Below are positions 9,401 through 21,360 of a DNA stretch of 64,000 bases, piece after piece (the stretch's first letter is position 1; each line of letters opens with the position of its first letter). The notes under the pieces were generated by a model that saw only the letters and a program-made list of their open reading frames with translations, was not told the DNA's origin and made no database searches. The position numbers and the translations under genes are program-made. Source of the DNA: Citrobacter tructae (GTDB lineage: Bacteria > Pseudomonadota > Gammaproteobacteria > Enterobacterales > Enterobacteriaceae); assembly GCF_004684345.1 (NCBI RefSeq), contig NZ_CP038469.1, positions 3,968,001-4,032,000 of the forward strand, written 5' to 3'.

Positions 9401-9991
9401 TTAATCATCCTGGTGAGGGAAAAGCGTGTTATCGATAAGATCGCAAAGGCAGTTTACCGTCAGCATATGCATTTCCTGAATGCGTGCGCTGTGGTGTGAG
9501 GGTATGCGGATTTCGACATCCTGCGGCCCCAACAATCCGGCTAGCTCCCCTCCGTCATAACCGGTCAGCGCGACGATTGTCATGTCGCGGGTGACGGCTG
9601 CTTCAACGGCTTTAACGATATCACGACTGTTGCCACGCGTAGAAATTGCCAACAGAACATCACCCGCATGTCCCAGCGCACGGACTTGTTTTGCATAAAC
9701 TTCGTCGTGCAGGCGATCGTTGGCAATCGCAGTTAAGACCACATTATCAGTATTTAGTGCAATAGCAGGTAAACTGGGCCGTTCTGTTTCAAAACGGTTA
9801 ATCATGCTGGCAGCAAAATGCTGTGCGTTGGCAGCGGATGTCCCATTACCACAACAGAGAATTTTGTTGCCATTGAGCAGGGATTGAACCAGCGTCATGG
9901 CTGCACGGGAGATCGCATCCGGGAGCGCTTCAGCCGCAGCAATCTGAGTTTGAATGCTTTCTGTAAAGCAGACTTTAATTCTATCGAGCAC
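9401..9991 (-). CDS. diaA: DnaA initiator-associating protein DiaA
   Basis: SIS-domain tetramer that binds several DnaA molecules and promotes their assembly and unwinding at oriC. 196 residues, the E. coli length. The SIS core is seen as [16 protein letters not shown] (about 46-61) and [14 protein letters not shown]. The start is GTG, not ATG, with AAGGAT upstream. Sits 20 bases after yraN and 9 bases before dolP, in the same operon. Confidence 0.96.
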   Translation of the reverse strand: MLDRIKVCFTESIQTQIAAAEALPDAISRAAMTLVQSLLNGNKILCCGNGTSAANAQHFAASMINRFETERPSLPAIALNTDNVVLTAIANDRLHDEVYAKQVRALGHAGDVLLAISTRGNSRDIVKAVEAAVTRDMTIVALTGYDGGELAGLLGPQDVEIRIPSHHSARIQEMHMLTVNCLCDLIDNTLFPHQDD

Positions 9992-10011
9992 GCTAATCCT
10001 TAAATCTTCAA

Positions 10012-10407
10012 TTATGAGTGGTCGTTAAAGGCATCCTTTAACCACTCAACATCATTTCCGGTGAAGGCTAACACATCGAACCGGCAATCCACAGTATCAA
10101 AACTCCCATTGTGGCGCGCAAGCCACAAGCGGGCAGTGTGTAATAATTTCTGTTGTTTGCTGCGGGTCACACTCGCCGCTGCCCCGCCAAAAAGGGCGGA
10201 GCGGCGAAAACGGACTTCAACAAAGACGGTGGTTTTGCCTTCACGCATTATCAGGTCGATTTCGCCGCCGCGTTCACGTACGTTGGCGGCGATAAAACGC
10301 AGTCCTTTGCTTTCCAGCCAGTGACGCGCGGTGGCTTCCCACGCGTCACCGGTCTGTTTACTCGTTAACTGGCGGGGACGACCTGTCCTTGCTGGTATTT
10401 GAGCCAT
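10012..10407 (-). CDS. yraN: UPF0102 family protein YraN (endonuclease-like fold)
   Basis: 131 residues. The [19 protein letters not shown] start and the [20 protein letters not shown] block (about 43-62, with the E-x-D and E-V-R residues of the restriction-endonuclease-like fold) define the family. Cellular role unproven; some homologues are linked to recombination. Its first 43 bases overlap the 3' end of lpoA in another frame, as in E. coli, so translation is probably coupled. Confidence 0.93.
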   Translation of the reverse strand: MAQIPARTGRPRQLTSKQTGDAWEATARHWLESKGLRFIAANVRERGGEIDLIMREGKTTVFVEVRFRRSALFGGAAASVTRSKQQKLLHTARLWLARHNGSFDTVDCRFDVLAFTGNDVEWLKDAFNDHS

Positions 10408-12419
10408 GATAACTTCCTGTTAATCACACAATCCTGCGTTGCGGTTAATGCACCAGTGTTGCCGTTAATTTCAAAGCCTTGCACCTGACGCATTTGCGAG
10501 AAGTGGTTAGCCAGCGACCACGCATCGACGCCCATGGCGTACATACGCGCCAGCGAGTAGTCGTTATGCACGGCACTGAGCGCTTGCTGCATGAGTGACT
10601 CGTTGCCACCAGCCAGCATCGGTATTTCGCTGTACTGCAAGCCTTCCATCTCCAGGCGGAAGTCAGGACCTGCAGTGCCTTGTGCGCTACGGGAACTGGC
10701 ATACAGCGTTGCGCCACTCTGGCTGCCGTTACGCATGGCGATCATTGGCTTAATAAAGGCGATCTCTTCCGGCGTCGCCAGAATATACACGGCGTCAACA
10801 CGACCGCTGCCGCCGGTGATTTGCGCATCGGTTGGCGCTGCCGGAATCGTCAGACCGCCAATTGTCACGCCAGGTTGCGCAGGCACAGAGGAGGCGACCG
10901 GGCTACCCGTCAGGGAAATCCCTGAACCGCCGTTGACCCCCATTTTCAGCTCAGCGGTAGAGCCGAACTTCTGCTGCAACACCACACCGCCGCCAAGCTT
11001 TTGCCATTCCTGAGCAAAGGCATTGGTCACGCGATCGCCCAGACCGCTGCGTGGGATCAGCAGCAGCGGAGCCTGTTTGCCCTGGGCGTGAATATGACGT
11101 GCGGCATCGCGCGCTTCATCTTCCGGTGACAGCGCGAAGTAGCACACATTTGCCAGGTTTTTCACCGACTCTGGCTGGTTAAGCGCCAGCACGTTCAGCG
11201 GGGTGCTGCTCTTCATAAGCTCTTCGACATTGTTCTTCAACAGTGGGCCGACAACAATGCTGGCTCCGTCCTGCTGCACCTGGGCCAGGATCTGGTTCAG
11301 CGGCTGTGACGAGGTGTCGTAAATTTTCAGCTCTGCGGACGGATTTGCCGGAGCGCTGGCCGTTGTCGGCTGAGTCGGTGCGGGTTGTGGGGTGCTAACC
11401 GGTGTTGCCGGCTGCGCTGGCGCATCCTGCGTAAGGTCGCTTACCGAGGCCTGAGAAGGGCTGGCAACGCCGTCGACAGGCTGCGACTGTGCAACTGGCG
11501 CGGTAGTGTCCGTGGCGACAGCGGGTGCTGCTGCAACAGGTGCTGCTACAGGCTGTGTACCCATGTTTTTCGCCGCTTCAAAGCCTTGCTGAATAGTGCG
11601 ACCAAATACAGCGGCCTGACCGTTCAGCGGCAGCAGAAGTGCAATTTTGCTGGTGGAGGCTGGCTTATAGCTCTGGACGTTAACCAGTTGCGTTGGCAGT
11701 AATTTTGCCCCCGGATTTTGCGGATAACGTTTTTGCCAGTCGGCAATGCCAGCCTTCATCATGTCCGGATCGCTACGATTATCGAACCAGACACGCTGCA
11801 GATCCAACCAGCCTTGCAGCACGTTTTCATCGGCGTTGATGACCAGCGCCTGTGCTTGCTCTTGCGTCATTGACGACAGCGCCTGCCAGGTGGCATCGAT
11901 GTTCTTCTGCTTAGCATTCGCGGCCAACAGTGGCTCCTGAGCGATGAGCGCACGCAGCAGCGTTAACGATGGACGACCCTGGCTGGCATCAATTTGCGCC
12001 TGCCAGTAACGTGCTTGTTGGTTCTGATCGAAATCGGTTGGTGTTAGTTTCTCCAGCAAGGCCTGCGCGCCCGCGACATCTTTCTGCGCAAGTTTGATTT
12101 CGACGGCCAGCAGAGACCGTTCACGACGCTGGGTGTCGTTCAGGTTCTGCGGCAATTGGTTGAACAGATCGATAGCCTGCTGGCTCTTACCTTCTTTCAG
12201 CAGCGCACGAATGGCGAGTAATTGCCAGTTGGTCTTGCTATCATCTGAGCTTTGCTGCATCTGTTGCAGATAAAAGCCGGAATCAGCTTGTGCCGTGCCC
12301 TGCATATGGGCTGCACTCTGGTCTGGCGCCTGGGTGCCACAACCGGCGAAAATCAATGCTGCCAGAACGACTGGCAGAGCGCGCACGGCTTTCAAACGAG
12401 AAAATGTTGAGGGTACCAT
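10365..12419 (-). CDS. lpoA: Penicillin-binding protein activator LpoA
   Basis: Outer-membrane lipoprotein that spans the periplasm and stimulates the peptidoglycan synthase PBP1A. 684 residues. Signal peptide with lipobox IFAGC (Cys27), an N-terminal TPR-like helical domain to about 255, then a periplasmic-binding-protein-like domain beginning [20 protein letters not shown]. Two low-complexity Ala/Pro/Gln-rich inserts interrupt the C domain near 300-370 and 500-540, as in E. coli but with different sequence. The frame is open 21 codons further upstream; 12419 ([10 protein letters not shown]) was chosen because it begins the signal peptide and follows GGAT. Confidence 0.96.
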   Translation of the reverse strand: MVPSTFSRLKAVRALPVVLAALIFAGCGTQAPDQSAAHMQGTAQADSGFYLQQMQQSSDDSKTNWQLLAIRALLKEGKSQQAIDLFNQLPQNLNDTQRRERSLLAVEIKLAQKDVAGAQALLEKLTPTDFDQNQQARYWQAQIDASQGRPSLTLLRALIAQEPLLAANAKQKNIDATWQALSSMTQEQAQALVINADENVLQGWLDLQRVWFDNRSDPDMMKAGIADWQKRYPQNPGAKLLPTQLVNVQSYKPASTSKIALLLPLNGQAAVFGRTIQQGFEAAKNMGTQPVAAPVAAAPAVATDTTAPVAQSQPVDGVASPSQASVSDLTQDAPAQPATPVSTPQPAPTQPTTASAPANPSAELKIYDTSSQPLNQILAQVQQDGASIVVGPLLKNNVEELMKSSTPLNVLALNQPESVKNLANVCYFALSPEDEARDAARHIHAQGKQAPLLLIPRSGLGDRVTNAFAQEWQKLGGGVVLQQKFGSTAELKMGVNGGSGISLTGSPVASSVPAQPGVTIGGLTIPAAPTDAQITGGSGRVDAVYILATPEEIAFIKPMIAMRNGSQSGATLYASSRSAQGTAGPDFRLEMEGLQYSEIPMLAGGNESLMQQALSAVHNDYSLARMYAMGVDAWSLANHFSQMRQVQGFEINGNTGALTATQDCVINRKLSWLKYQQGQVVPAS

Positions 12420-12481
12420 ACTGTATCCAGTGATATTTTTTACGCAATGCTCAATATTAAATCGGCAATACGGACGACACA

Positions 12482-13345
12482 ATGAAACAACACGAATCGG
12501 CGGATAATTCTCAAGGCCAACTCTTTATTGTACCTACTCCTATCGGAAATTTGGCTGATATTACCCAACGAGCGCTCGAAGTTTTACAAGCCGTTGATTT
12601 AATTGCCGCTGAAGATACCCGTCATACAGGATTATTGTTACAACACTTCGCGATTAGCGCCCGTTTGTTTGCGCTGCATGACCACAACGAGCAGCAAAAG
12701 GCCGAAACGCTGGTGGCGAAGCTCAAAGAAGGGCAAAACATTGCGCTGGTTTCCGATGCCGGAACACCGCTAATTAACGATCCGGGTTATCACCTGGTGC
12801 GGACCTGTCGTGAAGCGGGTATACGCGTTGTGCCGCTGCCTGGCCCTTGCGCTGCAATTGCCGCATTGAGCGCCGCCGGGCTGCCCTCTGACCGTTTTTG
12901 CTACGAAGGTTTTTTGCCCGCCAAATCCAAGGGCCGACGCGATGCGATGAAAGCCATTGAAGCGGAACCACGCACGCTGATTTTTTATGAATCCACGCAT
13001 CGTCTGCTCGACAGCCTGGAAGATATGGTCGCCGTATGGGGAGAGTCCCGTTATGTGGTGCTGGCGCGCGAGTTAACCAAAACATGGGAAACCATTCACG
13101 GTGCGCCGGTGGGTGAACTGCTGGCGTGGGTAAAAGAAGATGAAAACCGCCGTAAAGGCGAAATGGTGCTGATTGTCGAGGGCCATAAAGCCCAGGAAAA
13201 CGATCTCCCGGCCGACGCATTGCGTACGCTGGCGCTGTTGCAGGCTGAATTACCGCTGAAAAAGGCCGCCGCGCTGGCTGCTGAAATCCACGGTGTGAAA
13301 AAGAATGCACTGTATAAGTATGCGCTGGAACAGCAAGGAGAGTAA
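12482..13345 (+). CDS. rsmI: 16S rRNA (cytidine1402-2'-O)-methyltransferase RsmI
   Basis: SAM-dependent ribose methylase that, with RsmH, forms m4Cm1402 in the decoding centre of 16S rRNA. 287 residues. Family motifs: [13 protein letters not shown] (about 16-28), AAEDTRHT, the SAM-site loop [12 protein letters not shown] and [10 protein letters not shown]. Divergent from lpoA across 62 bases. Nearly identical in length and sequence to the E. coli protein. Confidence 0.97.
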   Translation: MKQHESADNSQGQLFIVPTPIGNLADITQRALEVLQAVDLIAAEDTRHTGLLLQHFAISARLFALHDHNEQQKAETLVAKLKEGQNIALVSDAGTPLINDPGYHLVRTCREAGIRVVPLPGPCAAIAALSAAGLPSDRFCYEGFLPAKSKGRRDAMKAIEAEPRTLIFYESTHRLLDSLEDMVAVWGESRYVVLARELTKTWETIHGAPVGELLAWVKEDENRRKGEMVLIVEGHKAQENDLPADALRTLALLQAELPLKKAAALAAEIHGVKKNALYKYALEQQGE

Positions 13346-13400
13346 GAAGGCTTAGATAAAGCGCCGGTTCTGTCGGAAGAAATGTCGGAATAACTATCTG

Positions 13401-13436
13401 AACGCGTTGCAGCTAAAAGGAAAACTGCAACGCGTT
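13401..13436. other. Perfect 12-bp inverted repeat between rsmI and agaI
   Basis: AACGCGTTGCAG (13401-13412) and CTGCAACGCGTT (13425-13436) flank an A-rich 12-base loop between convergent genes. There is no T run on either side, so a simple Rho-independent terminator is doubtful. E. coli carries the yraHIJK fimbrial genes at this place. Confidence 0.6.
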
Positions 13437-13476
13437 GGTGCGAAGAAAGGTGGTGCGTGGCGAGTGCAGTAAGCCT

Positions 13477-14196
13477 TTACTTGCCAGAATATTGTGAGCC
13501 ATCGACTAAGCAATTCACATTGCTATGCAACCATAAAAATGAAGCAGGAATAGCGGTAGTTACGGTGGCGGTCATGTATTTTTCAACCGCATCATATTTC
13601 CCCTCGCCTGCAACCAGCAGCAGTATTTCTTTTGCGTTCAGGATATCCTTCAGTCCCAAAGTGATACCTTGGGTGACGGAGCATCCAGCCGTTTTTAACA
13701 TGTCATGCTGACGCGTTTGCTCATCAAGATTGCTGATATGGCAAAACGGCTCCAGGGCATCTGCGGGTTCATTTAGCCCCAGATGACCATTTTTACCGAG
13801 CCCCAATACGCATAAATCGAGACCACCCCGGTTAGTAATAATTTCCGTGACGCGCTCGCACTCTTTCTCGTCAATATTTTCAGATTGAAAACCAATCAAC
13901 TGTTCTGTCCGTAAACCCAGCGGTTGCACGATATGCTGTTGTAAGAAGAACTCACACGTTGCTGGAGAATGCAGCGGAATACCAACCCACTCATCCAGTT
14001 TCACAAAGGTCACCTGCGTGATATCGATCTTGCGCTGGTTAATTTTCTCGACAAAGTAGCGATAGGTGAGCAGTGGGGTGCCTCCTGTTGCCAGACAGAT
14101 GGTAGCATCAGGTTTGTCCCGTATCTCAGTGATCAAATACTCGCTGGCTCGATCGCTCAATGCGTCATAATCGCTGCAGTACTGTATGTATTGCAT
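13477..14196 (-). CDS. agaI: Putative galactosamine-6-phosphate deaminase/isomerase-like protein AgaI
   Basis: 239 residues of the NagB/glucosamine-6-phosphate deaminase superfamily. Visible motifs: LATGGTPLLTYRYFVEKI (about 35-52), FVKLDEW, and GLGKNGHLGLNEP with the catalytic-site His of the family (about 132-144). In E. coli the deaminase step was shown genetically to be carried out by AgaS, leaving the role of AgaI uncertain. Distal gene of the agaSYBCDI operon, 53 bases after agaD. AAGGA lies nine bases before the ATG. Confidence 0.9.
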   Translation of the reverse strand: MQYIQYCSDYDALSDRASEYLITEIRDKPDATICLATGGTPLLTYRYFVEKINQRKIDITQVTFVKLDEWVGIPLHSPATCEFFLQQHIVQPLGLRTEQLIGFQSENIDEKECERVTEIITNRGGLDLCVLGLGKNGHLGLNEPADALEPFCHISNLDEQTRQHDMLKTAGCSVTQGITLGLKDILNAKEILLLVAGEGKYDAVEKYMTATVTTAIPASFLWLHSNVNCLVDGSQYSGK

Positions 14197-14249
14197 GTGT
14201 TTAATCCTTGTGTAGGAGGGAGTAACAAACCGTCATTCCCCCTTTCCGT

Positions 14250-15041
14250 TTAAAGAATGCCGAGTGCGGACGAGATAATAGACAGCACAAACGTCACGCC
14301 GATTAACAGTACGGGGTGCGCTTTCTTCACTCGCAGCAGGTAGTACATCAACAGGGTATAACCCATTGGTAGAATATTCGGGAAGACCTTATCGAAGAAA
14401 TCCTGCTGTAATGCCACGCTGTGGGTGCTGTCGATGGCAAAAGACGTTACAACATTAATGTGTACATAAGACGCGATAAGTCCACCAATAACCGTGATCC
14501 CGAGGATCGTCGCTGAGCGAGCGATCATCTGTGAATTTTCCCGTACTTTATCTATAGCCTTTACGCCTACCGAATAGCCGACATGAGTCCAGCCGACGCG
14601 CAGGAAAAAAATCATCAAATAAACTGCGAAGAATAGAATCGGCCCCAGCAGATTTCCCTGGCTGGCGAAAGAGGAGCAGATTCCCGCCATAATAGGCAGT
14701 AAGGTGAACCAAAAAATGGCATCACCGATCCCGGCAATAGGTCCGAATAGCGCCACTTTTAAACCTTTAATGGTATCGCGGTTTTCCCCTTTTTCTTCCA
14801 TTGAGATCAACAACCCCATCAGGAAACCAACCAGATTCGGGTGAGTGTTGATAAATTCCAGATGATCTTTCATAGCCGCACTCAAGCCGGCTTTATCGTC
14901 TTTATAAATTTTTTTCAGCACAGGGAGCATGGCCCAGGTAAAACCACCTGCCTGCATCCTTTCGTAGTTAAAACTGGCCTGAAGGAGAGATGAGCGAAAA
15001 CCCAGACGCGTAATGTCTTTTTTACTTATTTCAGATCCCAT
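14250..15041 (-). CDS. agaD: PTS galactosamine-specific IID component AgaD
   Basis: Membrane subunit of the mannose-family PTS permease AgaBCD that imports and phosphorylates D-galactosamine. 263 residues from MGSEISKKDI. Contains the IID signature region SLLQASFNYERMQAGG (about 17-32) and several hydrophobic C-terminal segments. The frame extends 34 codons upstream but those lie inside agaC; 15041 has AGAGGA before it and overlaps the agaC end by 11 bases. Confidence 0.95.
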   Translation of the reverse strand: MGSEISKKDITRLGFRSSLLQASFNYERMQAGGFTWAMLPVLKKIYKDDKAGLSAAMKDHLEFINTHPNLVGFLMGLLISMEEKGENRDTIKGLKVALFGPIAGIGDAIFWFTLLPIMAGICSSFASQGNLLGPILFFAVYLMIFFLRVGWTHVGYSVGVKAIDKVRENSQMIARSATILGITVIGGLIASYVHINVVTSFAIDSTHSVALQQDFFDKVFPNILPMGYTLLMYYLLRVKKAHPVLLIGVTFVLSIISSALGIL

Positions 15042-15837
15042 TGCTGTAGTCCTCTTTTTCATCATTCTTATTGGCGACAGGTTGGGACTGCGCCTGTTGT
15101 TTGGCTTTCGCATTGAAAAATTCATATACGGCGAAGCCCGCACCTAATACGGCGACTGGCAGAAGATTGTTGACCTGGATGTAGCAAACAAAGAGGAAAC
15201 CGGCAATCAGGTAAGGAATGTACTGAGCTTTGAACATCACGCGTAGCAGCAAGCCAAAACCGACGGCAGGTAAAATACCTCCAGCTACTTCAAATCCATG
15301 CGTCAACCAGGCTGGCATAGCTTTAACCAGGGCCTGCATTGCGCCTTGCGCCAGGTATGTGCACAGGAAGGCGATGATGGCATAGGAAGAAGCAACAATC
15401 AGAGTTGTCACCCAGTTCAGACGCGCAAATGCGGTTGTGTTTGCCTCTTTCGCACAATTATCAGCTTTTGCCATGAACAGAGAGAATGCAGAGTAAAAAA
15501 ACAGAATGACGTATTGCATCAGCAGGCTAAAAGGTAAACCAAGACCGATAGCCGTTTTGGCATCAACGCCAGTAGACCATGCAATAACCGTGGTCATGAG
15601 ACCCGCCATGATTGGGTTAGGTGGTTGTACGCCTCCAGCGGGTGTCAGACCGGCAAAGGCCAGTTCGGTCAGACCTCCAGTGATTAAGCCAATATGAATA
15701 TCACCGAGAATTGCCCCGGTTAGCGTACATACGATAATCGGTCTAAATAAGAACAAGGCCTCCAGCCAAAAATCGATTCCCAGAAAGAAAACTAAGGCAG
15801 CCAGGGATATACCCTGAATAAGGGTTATTTCATGCAT
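15031..15837 (-). CDS. agaC: PTS galactosamine-specific IIC component AgaC
   Basis: Substrate-channel subunit of the GalN PTS. 268 residues, starting MHEITLIQG. The IIC signature GGLTELAFAGLTPAGG followed by QPPNP (about 56-77) is intact, with seven or so further membrane segments and a charged, Gln/Lys-rich tail ending NGI. A GTG/ATG three codons upstream is possible, but GAGG is better spaced for the chosen ATG. Overlaps agaD. Confidence 0.95.
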   Translation of the reverse strand: MHEITLIQGISLAALVFFLGIDFWLEALFLFRPIIVCTLTGAILGDIHIGLITGGLTELAFAGLTPAGGVQPPNPIMAGLMTTVIAWSTGVDAKTAIGLGLPFSLLMQYVILFFYSAFSLFMAKADNCAKEANTTAFARLNWVTTLIVASSYAIIAFLCTYLAQGAMQALVKAMPAWLTHGFEVAGGILPAVGFGLLLRVMFKAQYIPYLIAGFLFVCYIQVNNLLPVAVLGAGFAVYEFFNAKAKQQAQSQPVANKNDEKEDYSNGI

Positions 15838-15890
15838 GTCGAACACCTCAAATAAATAAATCCTTTTATTATTAAAAGCTAATTTACCTG

Positions 15891-16367
15891 TTACTCAGGG
15901 ATCTGTTCTTTTTGATCGCCTGGGACATCCTGAATAAAGATATTAACGCCCTGCTTTTTTATAAATTGAAGATCATCAAGATCTTGTTCGTTCACATAAA
16001 CCTTGCTGCTGACCTGCTTTTTGCCTTCAGAGAAATGCATGTTGCCAACATTGACATCGTTTAGTGCAATGCCCCCTTCAAGCAGCATTCTGACCGTTTT
16101 TGGCGTGCGGCAAATCAGGAAGATTTTCTGGTGTGGTGCGGCCTTACTGATAACGTTAATTGTTTTTTCTATGGAGAAAAAACGTATACCAAAACCGTAG
16201 GTTTCTGCAGTAATGCTCATTAACTTCTGCTGGATGTCATCCTGGGCGACGTCATCATCAACAACGACCAGCAGGTTAGCACCGATTGTGGATGTCCAGG
16301 TTACGCCAACCTGCCCATGAACTAATCGGTTATCAATACGGGTTAATAGAATATTTGGACTGCTCAT
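15891..16367 (-). CDS. agaB: PTS galactosamine-specific IIB component AgaB
   Basis: Cytoplasmic phosphocarrier of the GalN PTS, 158 residues. The phosphorylated histidine lies in the IIB motif RIDNRLVHGQVGVTW (His18). It receives phosphate from a IIA protein; agaBCD lacks its own IIA, so AgaF encoded upstream is the likely donor. About 190 bases of AT-rich sequence separate it from kbaY; no clear terminator is seen there. Confidence 0.95.
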   Translation of the reverse strand: MSSPNILLTRIDNRLVHGQVGVTWTSTIGANLLVVVDDDVAQDDIQQKLMSITAETYGFGIRFFSIEKTINVISKAAPHQKIFLICRTPKTVRMLLEGGIALNDVNVGNMHFSEGKKQVSSKVYVNEQDLDDLQFIKKQGVNIFIQDVPGDQKEQIPE

Positions 16368-16554
16368 ACTTAAATCCTCACCATAAAATAATTGAATTAC
16401 ATAGATTATTAAGATATATTATTATTGAGATATCATATTCATGAATTAATTCGGCGCGATTTAAAACTCATTTCTCCTCTGTTATATGATTAGTGAACGC
16501 CACTTGGTATTTTCCAGATAGCGCCCCTGAATAAAAACTGAAACCAGACGACGG

Positions 16555-18598
<2,044 letters not shown>

Positions 18599-18653
18599 AA
18601 CTTAAGTCCTTAGTCTCGTAGATTCCACATAAAACGCTGGTGAAAATGTTGCT

Positions 18654-18677
18654 ATCTTTCGTTTCGTTTCATTTGTT
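18654..18677. promoter_or_regulatory. AgaR-type operator, agaS promoter, distal box
   Basis: Contains CTTTCGTTTCGTTTCATTT, the TTTCGTTT repeat typical of AgaR sites in E. coli, about 60 bases before agaS. Expected to repress agaS transcription. Confidence 0.75.
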
Positions 18678-18730
18678 CATATGATCGATTGATTAAAATC
18701 TATATGAAAGAAATCGAAAGTTCAATGATG

Positions 18731-18752
18731 TAAAATGAAATAAAACGAAATT
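18731..18752. promoter_or_regulatory. AgaR-type operator, agaS promoter, second box
   Basis: Complement reads as TTTCGTTTTATTTCATTTTA, same type as the box at 18654 but in opposite orientation and about 75 bases away, an arrangement that would suit looping. The rest of the agaA-agaS gap (18753-18900) shows no gene. Confidence 0.7.
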
Positions 18753-18900
18753 TGTGATCGCGAGAACGAAGGTTCTAACTATCTTGTTGATCTATAAAGA
18801 AGATATTTGATGTAGTGTGATTCAGTATTTTCTTAATCGAAAGGAAAAGAAAGGCCTTGTGGTGTTTAACCGAAGGCCAATAGCATGCAATATGAAAGGT

Positions 18901-20034
18901 CTAGAGAGGGAATGTGCGGCCCTGGATCCAGATTTGTTGTAAATGCAGCCCGCCATCAAGAGCAATAATGCTGGCATGCTTGCCGGTCTTTAACGATCCT
19001 AACTGGTGATCAATACCTAACAAGCGTGCAGGATGCAGTGAAGCCATATGGATAGCATCTTCTGGCGTGCTTCCGGTTAATTCGACCATATTGCGAACGG
19101 CCGCATCAACGGACAACGTGCTGCCTGCCAAACCACCAGAAGCGGTTCGCACGATACCGCCGCGCATTTCTACCTTTTCGCCACAGAGCGTATAGCGTCC
19201 ATCGGGCATACCGGCGGCCTGCATCGCGTCGGTAATCAGCACCACCCGATCTTTTGCACAGTTGCAGCATAGCGTCATGGCTGCCGGGTGAACGTGGTGT
19301 CCGTCGGCGATAAGCTCCAGCCAGGCGCGAGGGTCGGTTAACCCTGCGCCAACCATACCGGGTTCACGGTGATGTAGGCCGGTCATACCGTTGTAGCAGT
19401 GTACTAACCCGCTTGCACCTGCATCAAAGGCGGCGCGTGTTTGTTCCCAGGAGGCTGCGCTATGGCCCAGCATCACCCTGACATTCTGTTGCCTGAGGTG
19501 TTGAATAGCCTGCAGTGCACCGGGTTTTTCTGGTGCCAGCGCAACCACGCGCAACGTCTGTTGGGAAATCGCGATCAGTTCATCCAGCTCGCTGAGCTCC
19601 AGTTCCCTGAAAAGCTCAGGTGGATGTGCGCCTTTGTTCTGTGGCGTGAAATACGGTCCCTCCAGATAGCTGCCCAGTACTTGCGCTCCGGGACCACCTG
19701 AATGACAGCGGTGGGCAATGCGTTTCAGCGCTCCATGAATCTCCTGTAATGGAGCGGTGACGGTAGTGGGTAGCCAGCTGGCCACCCCTTCACGCGCTTT
19801 GTGCATCGCCAGCTTGTCGAGCGTGTCCTCTGCTTCATCCATGACATCAACACCCCCACCGCCGTGGACATGGGTGTCGATATAAGCAGGGCACAGCAGT
19901 TCGGCATCGCGACCCATCACGCCAGAGGGGATAGGCTCAATCGCCGTGATTACGCCTTCTTCTATACGTAATTGATGATCGTCCAGCCAGCCCTGTTCAG
20001 TCAGTAGACGTCTGGCGCGCAGCAGTTGTGTCAT
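18901..20034 (-). CDS. agaA: N-acetylgalactosamine-6-phosphate deacetylase AgaA
   Basis: Amidohydrolase-family enzyme that removes acetate from GalNAc-6-phosphate. 377 residues. Metal-site motifs: DTHVHGGGGVDVMD (about 53-66), EGPYF, GHSAAS, HCYNGMTGLHHREPG and the catalytic aspartate in ITDAM. Overlaps agaF by four bases (ATGA) so the pair is translationally coupled. Confidence 0.95.
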   Translation of the reverse strand: MTQLLRARRLLTEQGWLDDHQLRIEEGVITAIEPIPSGVMGRDAELLCPAYIDTHVHGGGGVDVMDEAEDTLDKLAMHKAREGVASWLPTTVTAPLQEIHGALKRIAHRCHSGGPGAQVLGSYLEGPYFTPQNKGAHPPELFRELELSELDELIAISQQTLRVVALAPEKPGALQAIQHLRQQNVRVMLGHSAASWEQTRAAFDAGASGLVHCYNGMTGLHHREPGMVGAGLTDPRAWLELIADGHHVHPAAMTLCCNCAKDRVVLITDAMQAAGMPDGRYTLCGEKVEMRGGIVRTASGGLAGSTLSVDAAVRNMVELTGSTPEDAIHMASLHPARLLGIDHQLGSLKTGKHASIIALDGGLHLQQIWIQGRTFPL

Positions 20035-20465
20035 ATCCCTTCCTCAACGGGGTTTTCTTCGTGACAACGTCCCAGTTCATCGACCAGGCTGGTCAGGCCA
20101 CGATGCCCGCACTCCAGAGCTTGCAAACGAAATTCTTCACTGCTCAAACCTTCACGCTCCAACGCCATCTCCAGCAGCAGCTGCAGATTGGTGCCGGTGA
20201 TCACTTCAGTTCCTTGCTTTTGCATGGCCAGCGTAGAAGCGACGCGAAATGGCGTCCCGCCCAGTAGGTCAGTCAGAAACACAATGTCTTCCTGAGCATC
20301 CAGTTGACTCACTGCCTGCTCGAGTTGTGAAGTGAGCAAGGCGGTCGTTGACGTTTCTGGAAAGTCGATGGCGATAAACTGCGATTGTTCTCCCAGAATC
20401 TGTTTCATCGCCTTTTCCATTCCGCTGGCAAACCCGCCATGCCCCGTCAAAATAATACCTAACAT
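20031..20465 (-). CDS. agaF: PTS N-acetylgalactosamine IIA component AgaF
   Basis: Mannose-family IIA phosphocarrier, 144 residues. Active His9 lies in ILTGHGGFASGM; FLTDLLGGTPF (about 82-92) is the family block. Passes phosphate from HPr to AgaV and, as in E. coli, probably also to AgaB, whose cluster lacks a IIA gene. Confidence 0.95.
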   Translation of the reverse strand: MLGIILTGHGGFASGMEKAMKQILGEQSQFIAIDFPETSTTALLTSQLEQAVSQLDAQEDIVFLTDLLGGTPFRVASTLAMQKQGTEVITGTNLQLLLEMALEREGLSSEEFRLQALECGHRGLTSLVDELGRCHEENPVEEGI

Positions 20466-20481
20466 CTACAGCCCCTTGTAT

Positions 20482-21360
20482 TTACAGGAAATGACAGAAT
20501 TTACCGACCACGCCGAGTACCACGGTAATGGCAATAAGGCGCAGAGGGCTCCAGCCACGACGGACCAACCAGAACATGGTTAATGTGTAGACCAGCGGCA
20601 GAAAAGCCGGCATCAGCTTGTCGATAACGTCTGTTTGCAGTTTCACAACCGCATCGCCAGCAGTGATTTCCAGCGTAGTGCTCAGGCGAACATAGGTCGC
20701 AACCAGCGCACCAATCACCGTCATGCCAACGATAGAGGCAGCGTGCCCAACTTTCTTGGTATTGGCTTTAATCAGCGGAATGGCCGCGACGCCCATCCGA
20801 TAAGCGTAGTGTGCCAGACCAAAGCGCAGGCCCAGGTGAACCACGTTGAAAAATACGATAAACACAACGGCGCCAAGAATTGAACCTTGCAAAGCGAGGC
20901 TGGCCCCGATCCCCCCACAAATGGGCAGCAGCGTTAACCAGAACATCGCATCACCGATGCCGCCGAGCGGTGCGCCCACGGCAATCTTGGTACTTTGAAT
21001 ACTGTTCACGTCCTGCTTGGAGCGTTCCATCGCGAGGATGATGCCAATGACAAATGTCACCAGAAACGGATGGGTATTGAAGAAACCCATATGGCCTTTC
21101 ATTGAACGCGCGAGGTCGCGTTTATTGGTGTGAATTTTTTTCAGTGCGGGCAACAGGCCGTACAACCATCCTGATGCCTGCATACGTTCATAGTTAAAGG
21201 ATGCCTGTAACAGCATGGAACGCCAGGCTACGCGGTTAATGTCTTTTTTCGTCAGCTCGGCACCGATGCTCTGGTCTTCATAGATGTTTTCATTGGTGCC
21301 GGTAAGCAGCGTATCTTCAGTGTCGGAAACGTTCGGCAGAGTCGTTTGGTTAGATTCCAT
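20482..21360 (-). CDS. agaE: PTS N-acetylgalactosamine IID component AgaE
   Basis: Membrane subunit of the GalNAc PTS, 292 residues. Longer N terminus than AgaD (about 30 polar residues before the shared KKDINRVAWRSMLLQASF block). IID-type motif ASFNYERMQASGW and the GDAMFWLTLLPI segment are present. Overlaps agaW by 11 bases. It is a paralogue of AgaD in the same window. Confidence 0.95.
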   Translation of the reverse strand: MESNQTTLPNVSDTEDTLLTGTNENIYEDQSIGAELTKKDINRVAWRSMLLQASFNYERMQASGWLYGLLPALKKIHTNKRDLARSMKGHMGFFNTHPFLVTFVIGIILAMERSKQDVNSIQSTKIAVGAPLGGIGDAMFWLTLLPICGGIGASLALQGSILGAVVFIVFFNVVHLGLRFGLAHYAYRMGVAAIPLIKANTKKVGHAASIVGMTVIGALVATYVRLSTTLEITAGDAVVKLQTDVIDKLMPAFLPLVYTLTMFWLVRRGWSPLRLIAITVVLGVVGKFCHFL

